The translations under genes and the position numbers were made by a program. Below the pieces are notes generated by a model. It had not been told where the DNA came from. It ran no database searches and saw only the letters and a list, made by a program, of their open reading frames with translations. A stretch of DNA of 64,000 nt from Methylophilaceae bacterium (lineage in GTDB: Bacteria; Pseudomonadota; Gammaproteobacteria; Burkholderiales; Methylophilaceae), in assembly GCA_028351715.1 (NCBI GenBank), contig JAOMKM010000002.1:1-64000 (forward strand), in the 5' to 3' direction. Shown in pieces: positions 1 to 10,559 of the stretch. The stretch's first letter is position 1, and each line of letters starts with the position of its first letter.

Positions 1-81
1 CTTTACCATTTCAAACGATCCTTATAGTAAATAATATTTAACCGCGAGATTCTACACTTTTTGTATAACTCTTGAAAGTAT

Positions 82-927
82 TTATGCTAATTTCTGCGCT
101 AGTAATGTATTTTCCATTAATGTTGCAACTGTCATTGGCCCAACTCCCCCAGGAACTGGTGTAATATATGCTGCATTTTTACTTGCTACATTAAACTCAA
201 CGTCACCAACTAACTTATCATTAATTCTGTTAATACCGATATCGATCACAATTGCACCTTTTTTAATCCATTCGCCTCTTACAAGGTTTTGTCTTCCGGC
301 AGCAACGACAACTAAATCTGCCTGCCGAACTTTTCCTTCTAAATCTTTTGTTTTGCTATGGCATGATGTAATAGTACATTTCTCAATTAATAGCTCTAAT
401 GCCATTGGGCGTCCCACATTGTTTGAAACTCCTACAATTGTTGCATCAAGACCTTCTAAATTAATATTTGAAGCTTTAAGCATCTTTATCACACCATAGG
501 GTGTACATGGCCTTAACTTTGGCTGCCTTATGGCAAGTAAGCCTATATTAATTGGATGAAAACCATCAACATCTTTAAGTGGATCTATGGCCTTAATTAT
601 ATTATCTTCATCAATATGATTTGGAAGAGGAGACTGTATTAATATTCCATCAATTTCAGAGTTTAAATTAATATCCTTAACTAATTTTAATAATTCTTGT
701 TCAGTAATTGACTCATTAAAATTGTAAGATAGAGATTTTATACCTACTTTCTCACAAGCAAGTTTTTTGTTTTTAACATATACGTGGGAGGCAGGATTCT
801 CTCCAATTAGAATTACAGCTAAACAAGGATTTCTTATACCTTCATCTTCGTTAATTAAAATTAATTTACGAACTGTATCTAAAAGATCATTAGCAATAGA
901 TTTACCATCAATAATTTTTGCTGTCAT
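82..927 (-). CDS. folD: Bifunctional methylenetetrahydrofolate dehydrogenase/cyclohydrolase
   Basis: 281 aa ORF; FolD motifs such as YVKNKKLACEKVGI, QSPLPNHI, DVDGFHP and PVPGGVGPMTVATLMENT. Confidence 0.97.
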   Translation of the reverse strand: MTAKIIDGKSIANDLLDTVRKLILINEDEGIRNPCLAVILIGENPASHVYVKNKKLACEKVGIKSLSYNFNESITEQELLKLVKDINLNSEIDGILIQSPLPNHIDEDNIIKAIDPLKDVDGFHPINIGLLAIRQPKLRPCTPYGVIKMLKASNINLEGLDATIVGVSNNVGRPMALELLIEKCTITSCHSKTKDLEGKVRQADLVVVAAGRQNLVRGEWIKKGAIVIDIGINRINDKLVGDVEFNVASKNAAYITPVPGGVGPMTVATLMENTLLAQKLA

Positions 928-1066
928 TTGTATTTGTACCTAAAGTGTAAACGAATTATTTTATCAGAATGCTGGCTGAAAACTCTATTAAAAAAAATTA
1001 AATTAAAGACACCTAAAGTCAAAACGTATTTGACCAAAAGTACTAATTAGGCTATATTTGCGCGTT

Positions 1067-1143
1067 CGGGGTGTAGCGTAGCCTGGTAGCGCGCCTGCTT
1101 TGGGAGCAGGATGTCGGGAGTTCGAATCTCTCCACCCCGACCA
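1067..1143 (+). tRNA. tRNA-Pro (TGG)
   Basis: Cloverleaf readable; CGGGGTG acceptor pairs with CACCCCG; anticodon loop TTTGGGA; CCA encoded. Confidence 0.95.
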
Positions 1144-1211
1144 TTATTAGAATAGAATAGAATAATTAGATGTATTTAGATTAAGTACCATTGCTTTATT
1201 TATTTAGTTAT

Positions 1212-1288
1212 CTGCCCGTAGCTCAATCGGATAGAGCACCAGCCTTCTAAGCTGGGGGTTACAGGTTCGATTCCTGTCGGGCAGGCCA
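1212..1288 (+). tRNA. tRNA-Arg (TCT)
   Basis: CTGCCCG/CGGGCAG acceptor stem, anticodon loop CTTCTAA, GGTTCGATTCC T arm, CCA encoded. Confidence 0.95.
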
Positions 1289-1294
1289 GTTTGT

Positions 1295-1371
1295 GGTGGC
1301 TGTAGCTCAGTTGGTAGAGCCCTGGATTGTGATTCCAGTTGTCGTGGGTTCGAGCCCCATCAGCCACCCCA
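1295..1371 (+). tRNA. tRNA-His (GTG), includes G-1
   Basis: GTGGCTG/CAGCCAC acceptor stem, anticodon loop TTGTGAT, encoded CCA, extra 5' G opposite C73. Confidence 0.95.
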
Positions 1372-1423
1372 TTTTATTGTATAATATTTTAGCTTATCCA
1401 AGGTTTAATCCAGGGGAATCTGT

Positions 1424-2326
1424 TTGAAAAATTTTCTTAAATTTTTAATTTTAATCATAACGATATTAAACATTCAATTTTCGACGGCAACAGATATTAA
1501 TAAGATTAAATCTATGGTTATTTCTTCCCCTGAAGCAGCATTAATAGAGATTAATAGATTGCTAGAAAATGAACCAAATAATCAAAATATATTATTTTTA
1601 AAGGCTATAACAGAAACAAAACTAGAAAAAAATGATTTAGCGATTTCAACATACAATAAATTAATTGAAAAATTTCCGAGCTTACCAGAACCATATAATA
1701 ATCTTGCAGTACTTTATGCGGAACAAAATAAGCTAGAAGAAGCAAAAAAAATACTTCAAAAAGCATTAAAAACTAATAAAAGTTATTCTGTTGCACATAT
1801 TAATTTAGGTGATGTATACACAAGAATGGCATCTGAGGCATATAGAAAAGCATTTGAATTAGATAAAAGTCCAGTAGCAAATAATAAATTACAACTAATC
1901 AGTGAATTGTTTAGTTATAGTCCAAATATGCAAAAAACTAAGTTAGTTACTCCTGTATCTAAATCAGATAATAAATCCAGAGAACAAGAAATAGCTGACC
2001 TTGCCTTATTTATTGAGAGTTGGAAAGTATCATGGGAAAGTAAAGATTTAACAGGTTATTTTTCAAAGTATTCAAAGTATTTCAAAATTAAAAATGAGAT
2101 AAAGTATGAAAAATGGAAAAAAACAAGAACAGAAAAAATTATAAATAAGAAAAAAATTAATATTAAGATAAGCAATATTAGGTATAACTTTAAAGATGGA
2201 TTTTGGTTTATCAGCATGAGCCAGGCATATAGTTCTGGAAAGTATAGTGACAAGGAAGAAAAAACTTTAGTTATTATTAACGAATCTGGAGCATATAAAA
2301 TAATTGAAGAGAACACTAAGAGCTAA
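1424..2326 (+). CDS. Secreted tetratricopeptide-repeat protein with C-terminal NTF2/Cds6-like domain
   Basis: Signal peptide; TPR-like repeats (EPYNNLAVLYAEQNKLEEAKKILQKAL); C-terminal WKVSWESKDLTGYFSKYSK; TTG start. Confidence 0.75.
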   Translation: MKNFLKFLILIITILNIQFSTATDINKIKSMVISSPEAALIEINRLLENEPNNQNILFLKAITETKLEKNDLAISTYNKLIEKFPSLPEPYNNLAVLYAEQNKLEEAKKILQKALKTNKSYSVAHINLGDVYTRMASEAYRKAFELDKSPVANNKLQLISELFSYSPNMQKTKLVTPVSKSDNKSREQEIADLALFIESWKVSWESKDLTGYFSKYSKYFKIKNEIKYEKWKKTRTEKIINKKKINIKISNIRYNFKDGFWFISMSQAYSSGKYSDKEEKTLVIINESGAYKIIEENTKS

Positions 2327-2337
2327 GCTCAGTCGAA

Positions 2338-3543
2338 ATGATAAATTTTTTTATATCCATAATAATAATTATTGCTTTATTAACTAGCAATGCATTCTCA
2401 CTCAATAAATTAACTACCAATCAAAAACTAAAAGAAACAGAACAATTATTAGTTGAAGCTGCAAATAAGATTTCGGAAGGAGAGATTGATGCAGCGCTTA
2501 TGGTCGTTGAGAACCTAATTGATATAAATCCAAATTTTAAGCTTGCACATATGATTTATGGTGATCTACTTTTAATTCAAAGTCATAATTATGATCAGGT
2601 TAGTGCTGATACACATAAACAGTATAAAAAGAAAATCTATGATTTGAAATTAGAGTTATCTAGAAGGATAGAGAGCTTTAACAACGTAGATAAAAATCTC
2701 ATAGGGGCTAAAATAAAAGTATTATTAGCAAAAAATATAGAATATTTAATTTTCATAGATGTTAAAAGTTCCAGATTATTTGCATTTAGTAATAATGAAG
2801 GTAATTTAGAATATATTTCAGATTATTATATGTCTGTTGGTAAAAACGGATATGGAAAAAAATATGAGGGGGACAAAAAAACGCCAATTGGTACATATTT
2901 TATTAAAAACAAAATTACTACAAAACTCCCTGATTTATATGGGTTGGGTGCATATGCTATAAATTTTCCTAGTGTGTACGATAGACTTAATAACTTTACT
3001 GGGTCTGGTATTTGGATTCATGGAACTCCAAGCTCAACTTATTCTAGACCACCTCAATCTAGTGATGGTTGTATAGTCTTGAGTAATAACGATATTAATG
3101 AGTTAGCTTATATACTAAATAAACCAGGTATACCTGTAATTATTTCAGATACTGGCTTAAATAATATTAGCGACCGTGCTTCTGAAGATATAGATACATC
3201 TAAAAACGAAATCCTTAAAAAAATTAAAGAATGGAAAAAAAGTTGGGAGGAAAAAGACACTGAAAAATACCTAGAATATTATTCAAATACAGCTAAATAT
3301 AATAATGATAACTACTCTAAATGGACAACTCATAAAATAAATGTTTTTAAAAGATCACAAGACCTAAAAATAAAGATTGAAGATATCTCTATTTTTGAAT
3401 ATCCCAGAAATGATGAAGATCTAATCCTGGTTAAATTTAAGCAGATTTATAGTAGTAATTTATTAAAAAACGAGATGATCAAACAACAGATATGGTCCAA
3501 AAAAGATTCTATCTGGTCAATAATCTATGAAGGAGGCACTTAA
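2338..3543 (+). CDS. L,D-transpeptidase (YkuD) with C-terminal Cds6/NTF2-like domain
   Basis: YkuD motif IHGTPSSTYSRPPQSSDGCIVLSNND; C-terminal WKKSWEEKDTEKYLEYYS. Confidence 0.88.
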   Translation: MINFFISIIIIIALLTSNAFSLNKLTTNQKLKETEQLLVEAANKISEGEIDAALMVVENLIDINPNFKLAHMIYGDLLLIQSHNYDQVSADTHKQYKKKIYDLKLELSRRIESFNNVDKNLIGAKIKVLLAKNIEYLIFIDVKSSRLFAFSNNEGNLEYISDYYMSVGKNGYGKKYEGDKKTPIGTYFIKNKITTKLPDLYGLGAYAINFPSVYDRLNNFTGSGIWIHGTPSSTYSRPPQSSDGCIVLSNNDINELAYILNKPGIPVIISDTGLNNISDRASEDIDTSKNEILKKIKEWKKSWEEKDTEKYLEYYSNTAKYNNDNYSKWTTHKINVFKRSQDLKIKIEDISIFEYPRNDEDLILVKFKQIYSSNLLKNEMIKQQIWSKKDSIWSIIYEGGT

Positions 3544-3548
3544 TTTAT

Positions 3549-3896
3549 CTATATACAAGTCTCCTTAAATAATGACGGGTATGCAGAACTAATTAAGTTT
3601 TGTGCCTTCTTAAGTTCTTTAATATTTTCAATCTTTTTACCCTTTCCAAAAGGCTTCTCCGCAAGAAGCTCCTCAATAATTATTGGGATATTTTGCCCGC
3701 ATTCATAAGAGATAAGTTGAGAATAAAATTTAGATTTAGATAATAATGAGCTATTCTTAATATCAAAAGTTACAAATGCCTTAATTCTATACTTTTCATT
3801 CTTTACAGAGTCTAAGTAAAGGTAAGCATCAAAAGAAGGGCTAGTAAAAATTTTTTTAGGGGTAGAGTTAGCTCCTAAAGCAAAGAAAATTAGCAT
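3549..3896 (-). CDS. Hypothetical exported protein, possibly surface-adhesin E-like
   Basis: 115 aa ORF with hydrophobic N-terminus; loose resemblance only (SKFYSQLISYECGQN). Confidence 0.45.
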   Translation of the reverse strand: MLIFFALGANSTPKKIFTSPSFDAYLYLDSVKNEKYRIKAFVTFDIKNSSLLSKSKFYSQLISYECGQNIPIIIEELLAEKPFGKGKKIENIKELKKAQNLISSAYPSLFKETCI

Positions 3897-3992
3897 TATG
3901 CAAGTAATTTTTTTAATATGTAGCGCCCTAATTAATAATTCAATAAACTATAATTGAATCATAACCTTTTATTATGAATTAAAGTTAATGTC

Positions 3993-4742
3993 ATGACTGA
4001 TAATCAACTAATTAGATATAGCCGACATATTTTATTGCCTGATATAGAATACGAAGGGCAATTAAATCTTATAAATAGTCATATATTGATAGTTGGAGCA
4101 GGTGGTTTAGGGTCTGCAGCATCAATATATCTTGCGGCATCTGGTATTGGAAAAATAACAATATGTGATTTTGATACTGTAGACCTAAGCAATCTTCAGA
4201 GACAAATTTTACATACTGATAGGCGTCTTGGTATTAATAAGGCATTATCTGCGAAATCTACCCTTGAAGCCATCAATCCAGAAGTTAAAATTTTTGGAAT
4301 AGAAGAGAGGCTTGATGCTGAGAAAATGAAGAAATTAGCCTATGAAGTCGATGTTATTATTGATTGTTCTGATAACTTTTTAACTCGATATTCTTTAAAT
4401 CAAATCGCTTATGATTTAAAGAAACCACTTGTATCGGGAGCAGCAATAGGATTTGATGGACAGGTCAGTGTATTTGATTTTAGAGATGAAAATACTCCTT
4501 GCTATCAATGCTTATTCCCAGATACATCTGAGGATGAAGAATTACGATGTTCAGATCATGGAGTATTTTCTCCAATTGTTGGAATCATTGGATGTACCCA
4601 AGCGGCAGAGGCTATGAAGATAATATTAAAGGTTGGAAAATCACTAATGGGTAGATTACTTATTTTAGAGTCTAAGGGTATGAACTGGAAAAATTTCAAA
4701 GTACCAAAAGATCCACAATGTAAGGTTTGCTCAAATAAGTAG
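3993..4742 (+). CDS. moeB: MoeB/ThiF-family adenylyltransferase (E1-like)
   Basis: RYSRHILLPDIEYEGQ, GAGGLGSAASIYLAASGIG, C-terminal CxxC (CKVC) and CYQC. Confidence 0.85.
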   Translation: MTDNQLIRYSRHILLPDIEYEGQLNLINSHILIVGAGGLGSAASIYLAASGIGKITICDFDTVDLSNLQRQILHTDRRLGINKALSAKSTLEAINPEVKIFGIEERLDAEKMKKLAYEVDVIIDCSDNFLTRYSLNQIAYDLKKPLVSGAAIGFDGQVSVFDFRDENTPCYQCLFPDTSEDEELRCSDHGVFSPIVGIIGCTQAAEAMKIILKVGKSLMGRLLILESKGMNWKNFKVPKDPQCKVCSNK

Positions 4743-4801
4743 ATTTAATTTATCTTGCGACTTCGCGTGATAAAATTAGTTAAAATATAAATTACACTTC
4801 C

Positions 4802-7606
4802 ATGAATAAAGAATTATCAAAATCGTTTAACCCATCTGACATTGAAAAAAAATGGTATGAATTCTGGGAATCCAAAGGTTACTATAAATTAGGAGAAGAT
4901 TTAAACAATCCACATTCTTTTTCTATACTCCTTCCCCCCCCTAATGTTACAGGGACCCTTCATATGGGACATGGCTTTAATCAAACTCTAATGGACGCTC
5001 TAACCCGATATCACCGTATGAAGGGAGATAATACTCTATGGCAGCCAGGGACTGATCATGCCGGTATAGCAACACAAATTGTTGTAGAAAGACAGCTTGA
5101 TCAACAAAATATCTCAAGGCATGACTTAGGTCGCGAAAAGTTTATTGAGAAAGTCTGGGATTGGAAGACTTACTCAGGAGGAACTATTACTCAACAAATG
5201 AGGCGGCTGGGCACTTCTCCGGACTGGTCAAGAGAGAGATTCACCATGGATGAAGGCTTATCAAATACAGTTTCCGAAGTATTTGTTAGTCTCTATCGGG
5301 AAGGTTTAATTTATAGAGGAAAAAGACTAGTTAATTGGGACGTTACATTACAAACAGCTGTTTCTGATCTAGAAGTAATTCAAGAGGATGAAAGTGGATT
5401 CTTATGGCATATTAATTACCCATTAGAGGACGGTAAGAATTTTCTAACTGTGGCTACAACAAGACCTGAAACAATGTTAGGCGACACAGCATTGATGGTT
5501 CACCCTGAAGATGAAAGATATAAAAAATACATCGGGCAATATGCATTTATTCCTTTAATTGGTCGAAAAATTCTAATTATTTCTGATGAGTATGTTGACC
5601 CAGAATTTGGAACTGGTGTAGTTAAAGTAACTCCAGCTCATGACTTCAATGATTATGAGGTAGGACAACGACATAATCTGCCATTACTTAATATTTTAAC
5701 CCTTGATGGCCATATTAATGAGAACGGAACAAAACTATATCAGGGGCTAGAGAGATTTAAGGCTAGAGATAAGATTGTTGATGACCTAAAAAAAGAATCT
5801 CTACTCTTAAAAATTCAAAAGCATTCTTTAAAGATACCAAGGGGAGATAGAACAGGAACAGTTATTGAACCAATGCTTACAGATCAATGGTATGTGGCTA
5901 TGACGAAGCCAACTAGTGATAATAAAAGTATTGCTGAGAAAGCTTTAGAGGTTGTTAAGAGTGGCGAGATTAAGTTTTATCCAGAAAATTGGGTTAATAC
6001 TTACAATCAATGGCTAAATAATATTCAGGATTGGTGTATTTCCAGACAGCTCTGGTGGGGACATCAGATTCCAGCATGGTATGGGACAAATAAAGAAGTA
6101 TATGTTGCAACCTCATATGAAGAGGCAAAAAAAATTGCAGAAGAGGATGGCTATCAAGGTGAATTAACAAGAGATGAAGATGTATTAGATACTTGGTTTT
6201 CATCAGCTTTATGGCCATTTTCAACATTAGATTGGACTCCTGATTTCCCAGAAAAAAGTAATTCAGCTTTAGATTTATATTTACCATCATCTGTTCTCGT
6301 TACAGGTTTTGATATTATTTTCTTTTGGGTAGCCAGAATGGTCATGCTAACTAAGCATATTACTCAGAAGATACCATTCAAAAATGTATATGTACATGGT
6401 TTAATTCGGGATGCAGATGGTCAAAAAATGAGTAAGTCAAAAGGAAACGTTCTTGATCCGATTGATCTAATTGATGGAATTTCATTAGATAATTTAATTA
6501 AAAAAAGAACTAAGGGATTAATGAATCCTAAGCAAGAAGAATCAATTATTAAGAAAACAAAAAAAGAATTTCCTGATGGTATTTCCTCTTACGGTACAGA
6601 CGCTTTAAGATTTACTTTTGCAAGTTTAGCGAGCCCAGGTAGAGATATAAAGTTTGATCTACAAAGGTGTGATGGATACAGAAATTTTTGCAATAAATTG
6701 TGGAATGCAACACGATTTGTTCTATTAAATTGTGAAAATCAAGATAATGGGTTTGGTAGCTGTGATGATGGTTACTTAGAATTTTCAAAGGCCGATAGAT
6801 GGATTGTAAGTATTCTTCAGGAAACAGAGTCTAATATTGAGAGAAATTTTTCAGAGTACAGGTTTGATCTATTGGCACAAGAAATTTACAAATTTGTGTG
6901 GGATGAGTATTGTGATTGGTATTTAGAATTAGCAAAAGTTCAGCTTCAAAATGGAAATGACGCTCAAAAAAGAGCTACGCGCAGAACTCTAGTTTCTGTC
7001 CTAGAAACTATATTAAGGATAAGTCATCCAATAATGCCATTTATAACAGAAGAAATTTGGCAAATTATAGGGCCAATGGCTGGCAAGAAAGCTGAATCAA
7101 TTATGCTAGAGCCCTATCCAGTGTCAAGATCAGAAAAAATTGAAGAAGTATCTATTCAGTGGATGCAAATACTTAAAAGAATGGTTGAGCAATGCAGGAG
7201 TCTTAGGGGTGAAATGAATATCTCGCCGGCAGTAAAAATCCCATTAGCTTTATCGGGTAATTCAGATGATATAAACACATATGTTGACTACCTAAAAGGC
7301 CTTGCTAAATTATCTGATATTGAATTAATGGATGAATTACCTGCTAAGGATGCTCCGGTTTCAATAATTGGTGACTTTAAATTAATGTTAAATATAGAAA
7401 TAGATAAGGAAGCAGAAAAAAATAGACTTCAGAAAGAAATTACTCGCCTTGAAATTGAAATTACGAAAGCAGAAAAAAAATTAGGCAATACTAGTTTTGT
7501 AGAAAAGGCTCCACCAGAGGTTATTTTTCAAGAAAAAGAACGACTGGAGAACTTTAGTCAATTGAAAGAAAAATTTCTAGTACAATTAAGAAAGATAGGG
7601 AGTTAA
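4802..7606 (+). CDS. valS: Valyl-tRNA synthetase
   Basis: HMGHG (HIGH-type) and KMSKSKGNV (KMSKS) motifs; [10 protein letters not shown]; 934 aa with C-terminal coiled coil. Confidence 0.98.
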   Translation: MNKELSKSFNPSDIEKKWYEFWESKGYYKLGEDLNNPHSFSILLPPPNVTGTLHMGHGFNQTLMDALTRYHRMKGDNTLWQPGTDHAGIATQIVVERQLDQQNISRHDLGREKFIEKVWDWKTYSGGTITQQMRRLGTSPDWSRERFTMDEGLSNTVSEVFVSLYREGLIYRGKRLVNWDVTLQTAVSDLEVIQEDESGFLWHINYPLEDGKNFLTVATTRPETMLGDTALMVHPEDERYKKYIGQYAFIPLIGRKILIISDEYVDPEFGTGVVKVTPAHDFNDYEVGQRHNLPLLNILTLDGHINENGTKLYQGLERFKARDKIVDDLKKESLLLKIQKHSLKIPRGDRTGTVIEPMLTDQWYVAMTKPTSDNKSIAEKALEVVKSGEIKFYPENWVNTYNQWLNNIQDWCISRQLWWGHQIPAWYGTNKEVYVATSYEEAKKIAEEDGYQGELTRDEDVLDTWFSSALWPFSTLDWTPDFPEKSNSALDLYLPSSVLVTGFDIIFFWVARMVMLTKHITQKIPFKNVYVHGLIRDADGQKMSKSKGNVLDPIDLIDGISLDNLIKKRTKGLMNPKQEESIIKKTKKEFPDGISSYGTDALRFTFASLASPGRDIKFDLQRCDGYRNFCNKLWNATRFVLLNCENQDNGFGSCDDGYLEFSKADRWIVSILQETESNIERNFSEYRFDLLAQEIYKFVWDEYCDWYLELAKVQLQNGNDAQKRATRRTLVSVLETILRISHPIMPFITEEIWQIIGPMAGKKAESIMLEPYPVSRSEKIEEVSIQWMQILKRMVEQCRSLRGEMNISPAVKIPLALSGNSDDINTYVDYLKGLAKLSDIELMDELPAKDAPVSIIGDFKLMLNIEIDKEAEKNRLQKEITRLEIEITKAEKKLGNTSFVEKAPPEVIFQEKERLENFSQLKEKFLVQLRKIGS

Positions 7607-7833
7607 TTTTTCCGAATATAGGAAGAAGTAACATTACCAATAATATTAAATGAAATTAATTCATGGCCAGTTTGCTGACAAAATACTTTTAGATCTTTTG
7701 TTGCATTTTTATCGGTCGTAGAAATTTTTAAAATTTGATTTGTTTGCATTGCATTGAGACCTTTTTTGCACCGAAGAATGGGCATTGGACACTTTAATCC
7801 AATTGCATCTACTTCAAAATCATAATTTATCAT
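7603..7833 (-). CDS. tusA: TusA-family sulfurtransferase
   Basis: 76 aa; [18 protein letters not shown] motif. Confidence 0.85.
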   Translation of the reverse strand: MINYDFEVDAIGLKCPMPILRCKKGLNAMQTNQILKISTTDKNATKDLKVFCQQTGHELISFNIIGNVTSSYIRKN

Positions 7834-7902
7834 TACTTCTCCAAGCCGAATTTAAAATGGCGCCAATATAGCACGCCTTCTTAAATATTTAGTATAAACC
7901 CG

Positions 7903-8352
7903 CTATCCTTTAAAAGGAGCAACATCGCCAGGGCTTCTTAGCATTTTATCTACTTCTCCCAGATGAAGCTCTTCAGTATAAATTAAAGTTCTTGCATACT
8001 CTTCAAGCATAACCGACTTACCTTCAACTAATTGTAAAAGATCTTTGTAGGCATTAAGTGAAATAGTTTCATGCTCTAATGACTCTCTAAGAATATTTCC
8101 AATATCATGATTATGTGATTCTAGAAGAGGACCAATAGCAAGTGATGGATGACCACCAAGATTAGTTATAACTTCCCCTGCTTGGTTTGCATGATCTAAA
8201 GATTCAGAAGCTTGATCACGAAGCCAGCTTATTATTGGAATGCGGCTATAACCATAAACCATGAGTCCATAATGTGTATAACGGACAACCCCTGCTAATT
8301 CTAGCTCTAGAATTTTATTAAGCGCATCTATTATTTTTTTATTATCAGCCAT
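7903..8352 (-). CDS. Bacterioferritin / ferritin-like protein
   Basis: LELAGVVRYTHYGLMVYG and LEHETISLNAYKDLL, ferritin-like four-helix pattern. Confidence 0.8.
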   Translation of the reverse strand: MADNKKIIDALNKILELELAGVVRYTHYGLMVYGYSRIPIISWLRDQASESLDHANQAGEVITNLGGHPSLAIGPLLESHNHDIGNILRESLEHETISLNAYKDLLQLVEGKSVMLEEYARTLIYTEELHLGEVDKMLRSPGDVAPFKG

Positions 8353-8438
8353 TCTATTTTCTCCAAGTAAAAAATTTTGTATCTAATTATAATTGAAGTC
8401 AAATAAATTCGTAGAAATGAGAATGAGAATGATTATGA

Positions 8439-8834
8439 TTAAATAAATGATACTAAAATTGAAAAAATATTCATTCCAGACATAAGGGCAATCGACCAAA
8501 AAGTAAATTGCATTCCTTTTACCCTAAGAGAGGTATCAATCTTCTCCTTAAGAAAAGATTTTGCATGCAATACCCTGCCTACAAAAAATAAACCCCCCAA
8601 TAATATGACTACAGCAAAATGTATTTTATTAATTTCAAGGCAAGCCAATAAAATGAGACCAATAGGAACGAATTCTGAAAAGTTTGCATGTGCACGAATA
8701 GCTTGCTCTAAATCACCATGATTCTTATGAGCGAGACTCACATTATATTTTCTACGAAGTCGAATAATATTTTTCGACAACCTAATATATATAAAACCTA
8801 AAATTGATGCATAGAATGCTGTAATCATAATCAT
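8439..8834 (-). CDS. MAPEG-family membrane protein
   Basis: AHANFSEFVPIGLILLACLE, GRVLHAKSF. Confidence 0.8.
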   Translation of the reverse strand: MIMITAFYASILGFIYIRLSKNIIRLRRKYNVSLAHKNHGDLEQAIRAHANFSEFVPIGLILLACLEINKIHFAVVILLGGLFFVGRVLHAKSFLKEKIDTSLRVKGMQFTFWSIALMSGMNIFSILVSFI

Positions 8835-8841
8835 ATTTTTT

Positions 8842-9726
8842 TTAAATTCCTATTATAGCTGCCCCAATGACTCCAGCTGAGTCACCTAAGCCGTTTTTAA
8901 TTATAGGCGTACTTGGCTCGTTACTAAAAATATTTTTATAAACTTCCCTTTTCCCTATACTATAAAGTTCATCATGATTTGACAAACCACCCCCAATAAT
9001 AATAACGTCAGGATCAATAACATTAATAATATTAGATAGTGCAATTCCAAAATACCGATAAAATTTATTTAGAACAAGTTGTTCTTGCTCATTAAAATTA
9101 TCTTTACTTAAAAAATCAGCAGATGAGATTTTAATTTTTAAATCGCTATTAATAATTTTTTCTAACCCGCTTCCAGATATATATGTTTCAATACATCCTT
9201 TTTTTTTACAGTAGCAATCAGGCCCATAAACATTAATGGTTGAATGTCCCCATTCTCCAGATATATGTTGGGGGCCAGTTCTCAATTTTTTGTTAAATAC
9301 AAAGCCACCTCCGCAACCAGTGCCCATAATGACTCCAAAGACACATGAATATGCTTTTCCTACCCCTAGGGTAGCTTCGGCTAGGGTAAAGCAATTAGCA
9401 TCATTTTCTATGGCTATTTTTTTACCTAATTTCTCTTCTATACTTATTTTTAATGGCAAATTATTTAAACATAGAGTATTTGAATTCCTTAGGAGTTGTG
9501 TTTTTTTTGAAATTGATCCAGGGGTTGCAACACCTAGAGAGTGAGCCTCGTTGTTAATTGACTCAGTAGCCATCTTATAAATATTAGTGATTTGGTTAAG
9601 AATATGATTTGAGCCTAAATGACTTTGAGTAGGGATTCTTTCCCTAAATAAAATATTGTTACCTAAATCAAGAACAGCTGACTCTATTTTAGTACCACCT
9701 AAATCAATTCCAATCCTGTAAGCCAT
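8842..9726 (-). CDS. ROK-family sugar kinase
   Basis: GIDLGGTKIESAVLD, GVIMGTGCGGGFV, GPDCYCKKKGCIETYISG zinc motif. Confidence 0.9.
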   Translation of the reverse strand: MAYRIGIDLGGTKIESAVLDLGNNILFRERIPTQSHLGSNHILNQITNIYKMATESINNEAHSLGVATPGSISKKTQLLRNSNTLCLNNLPLKISIEEKLGKKIAIENDANCFTLAEATLGVGKAYSCVFGVIMGTGCGGGFVFNKKLRTGPQHISGEWGHSTINVYGPDCYCKKKGCIETYISGSGLEKIINSDLKIKISSADFLSKDNFNEQEQLVLNKFYRYFGIALSNIINVIDPDVIIIGGGLSNHDELYSIGKREVYKNIFSNEPSTPIIKNGLGDSAGVIGAAIIGI

Positions 9727-9803
9727 AGAAACATTCCCTAACGATATAAAAATATCATAACGGAGTTTGCAGCGGTTAGAAAATTAAATGTGGAAAGTAT
9801 GAG

Positions 9804-9879
9804 TGGTGGCCAGAGACAGAATCGAACTGTCGACACGAGGATTTTCAATCCACTGCTCTACCGACTGAGCTATCTGGCC
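9804..9879 (-). tRNA. tRNA-Phe (GAA)
   Basis: Reverse complement GGCCAGATAGCTCAGTCGGTAGAGC...TTGAAAA...GGTTCGAATCTGT-type T arm region...TGGCCACCA; acceptor stem pairs; CCA encoded. Confidence 0.95.
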
Positions 9880-9944
9880 GTAAATTACAATAGCAAGTGC
9901 CGAATTATATCAAACTTATGTCTGATATGGTCGTTTCGAATTTA

Positions 9945-10529
9945 CTAATTAGATGTAATAAAATGCGCTGAAAATTTTGGAATTTTATTAATTATTTTAA
10001 AGATGGTATATAAAATTCCAAAATAGACTGCATTAGGTAGAAAGAAAGAATTGAAATTATTTGCTAGGAAGCTTAAGCTGCCATAAAAATTTGGGCTACT
10101 TATCCACCCTGATAAAAAATAATGGCTAGAAAAAGAAATAATATAACTTACTAATATTGCTAAGAAGGCAACAGGTAAAAATAATTTTGCTTTAAGTGCC
10201 TTATTACCTGACAAGAACTTTCTTCCTAATTCCCAAGTAAGGATATAAGTAAATATGTGCCCCATATAACTAGTTTCAAAATTAATATGGGTCATGTTAT
10301 TTATATTAATTATATAGGCGTCTATGGATACAATTAAGGCTACAAATAGAAAGAGAAATTTTCTTTGTTTTAGCAAGATTCCTGCAGCTATAAAAATAGC
10401 TAGGCTAGCATCTGGTAAGTTAAAGGATGTTAACTCATGACTAGCTCTAGTAAGTATAATTAAAAATAACAAAACTAAAGCTAGTAAAACATTTATTGTA
10501 AGAAATTTTTGAAAATCTATTTTATTCAT
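9945..10529 (-). CDS. Multi-pass membrane protein downstream of the BtuB-like receptor; candidate BtuM-like solitary ECF S-component for cobalamin
   Basis: 194 aa, several TM segments, same strand and about 30 bp after the TonB receptor under a cobalamin riboswitch. Family assignment is inferred. Confidence 0.5.
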   Translation of the reverse strand: MNKIDFQKFLTINVLLALVLLFLIILTRASHELTSFNLPDASLAIFIAAGILLKQRKFLFLFVALIVSIDAYIININNMTHINFETSYMGHIFTYILTWELGRKFLSGNKALKAKLFLPVAFLAILVSYIISFSSHYFLSGWISSPNFYGSLSFLANNFNSFFLPNAVYFGILYTIFKIINKIPKFSAHFITSN

Positions 10530-10559
10530 GTTGTGATTTTAGCACTATATATAAAGTTA

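Noticed and set aside
2056-2316. Antisense ORF of 86 aa inside the TPR gene
   Set aside because: Low-complexity translation opposite a well-supported CDS; typical shadow ORF of AT-rich sequence.
5994-6345. Two antisense ORFs inside valS
   Set aside because: Lie opposite strongly conserved valS sequence and show no family signature.
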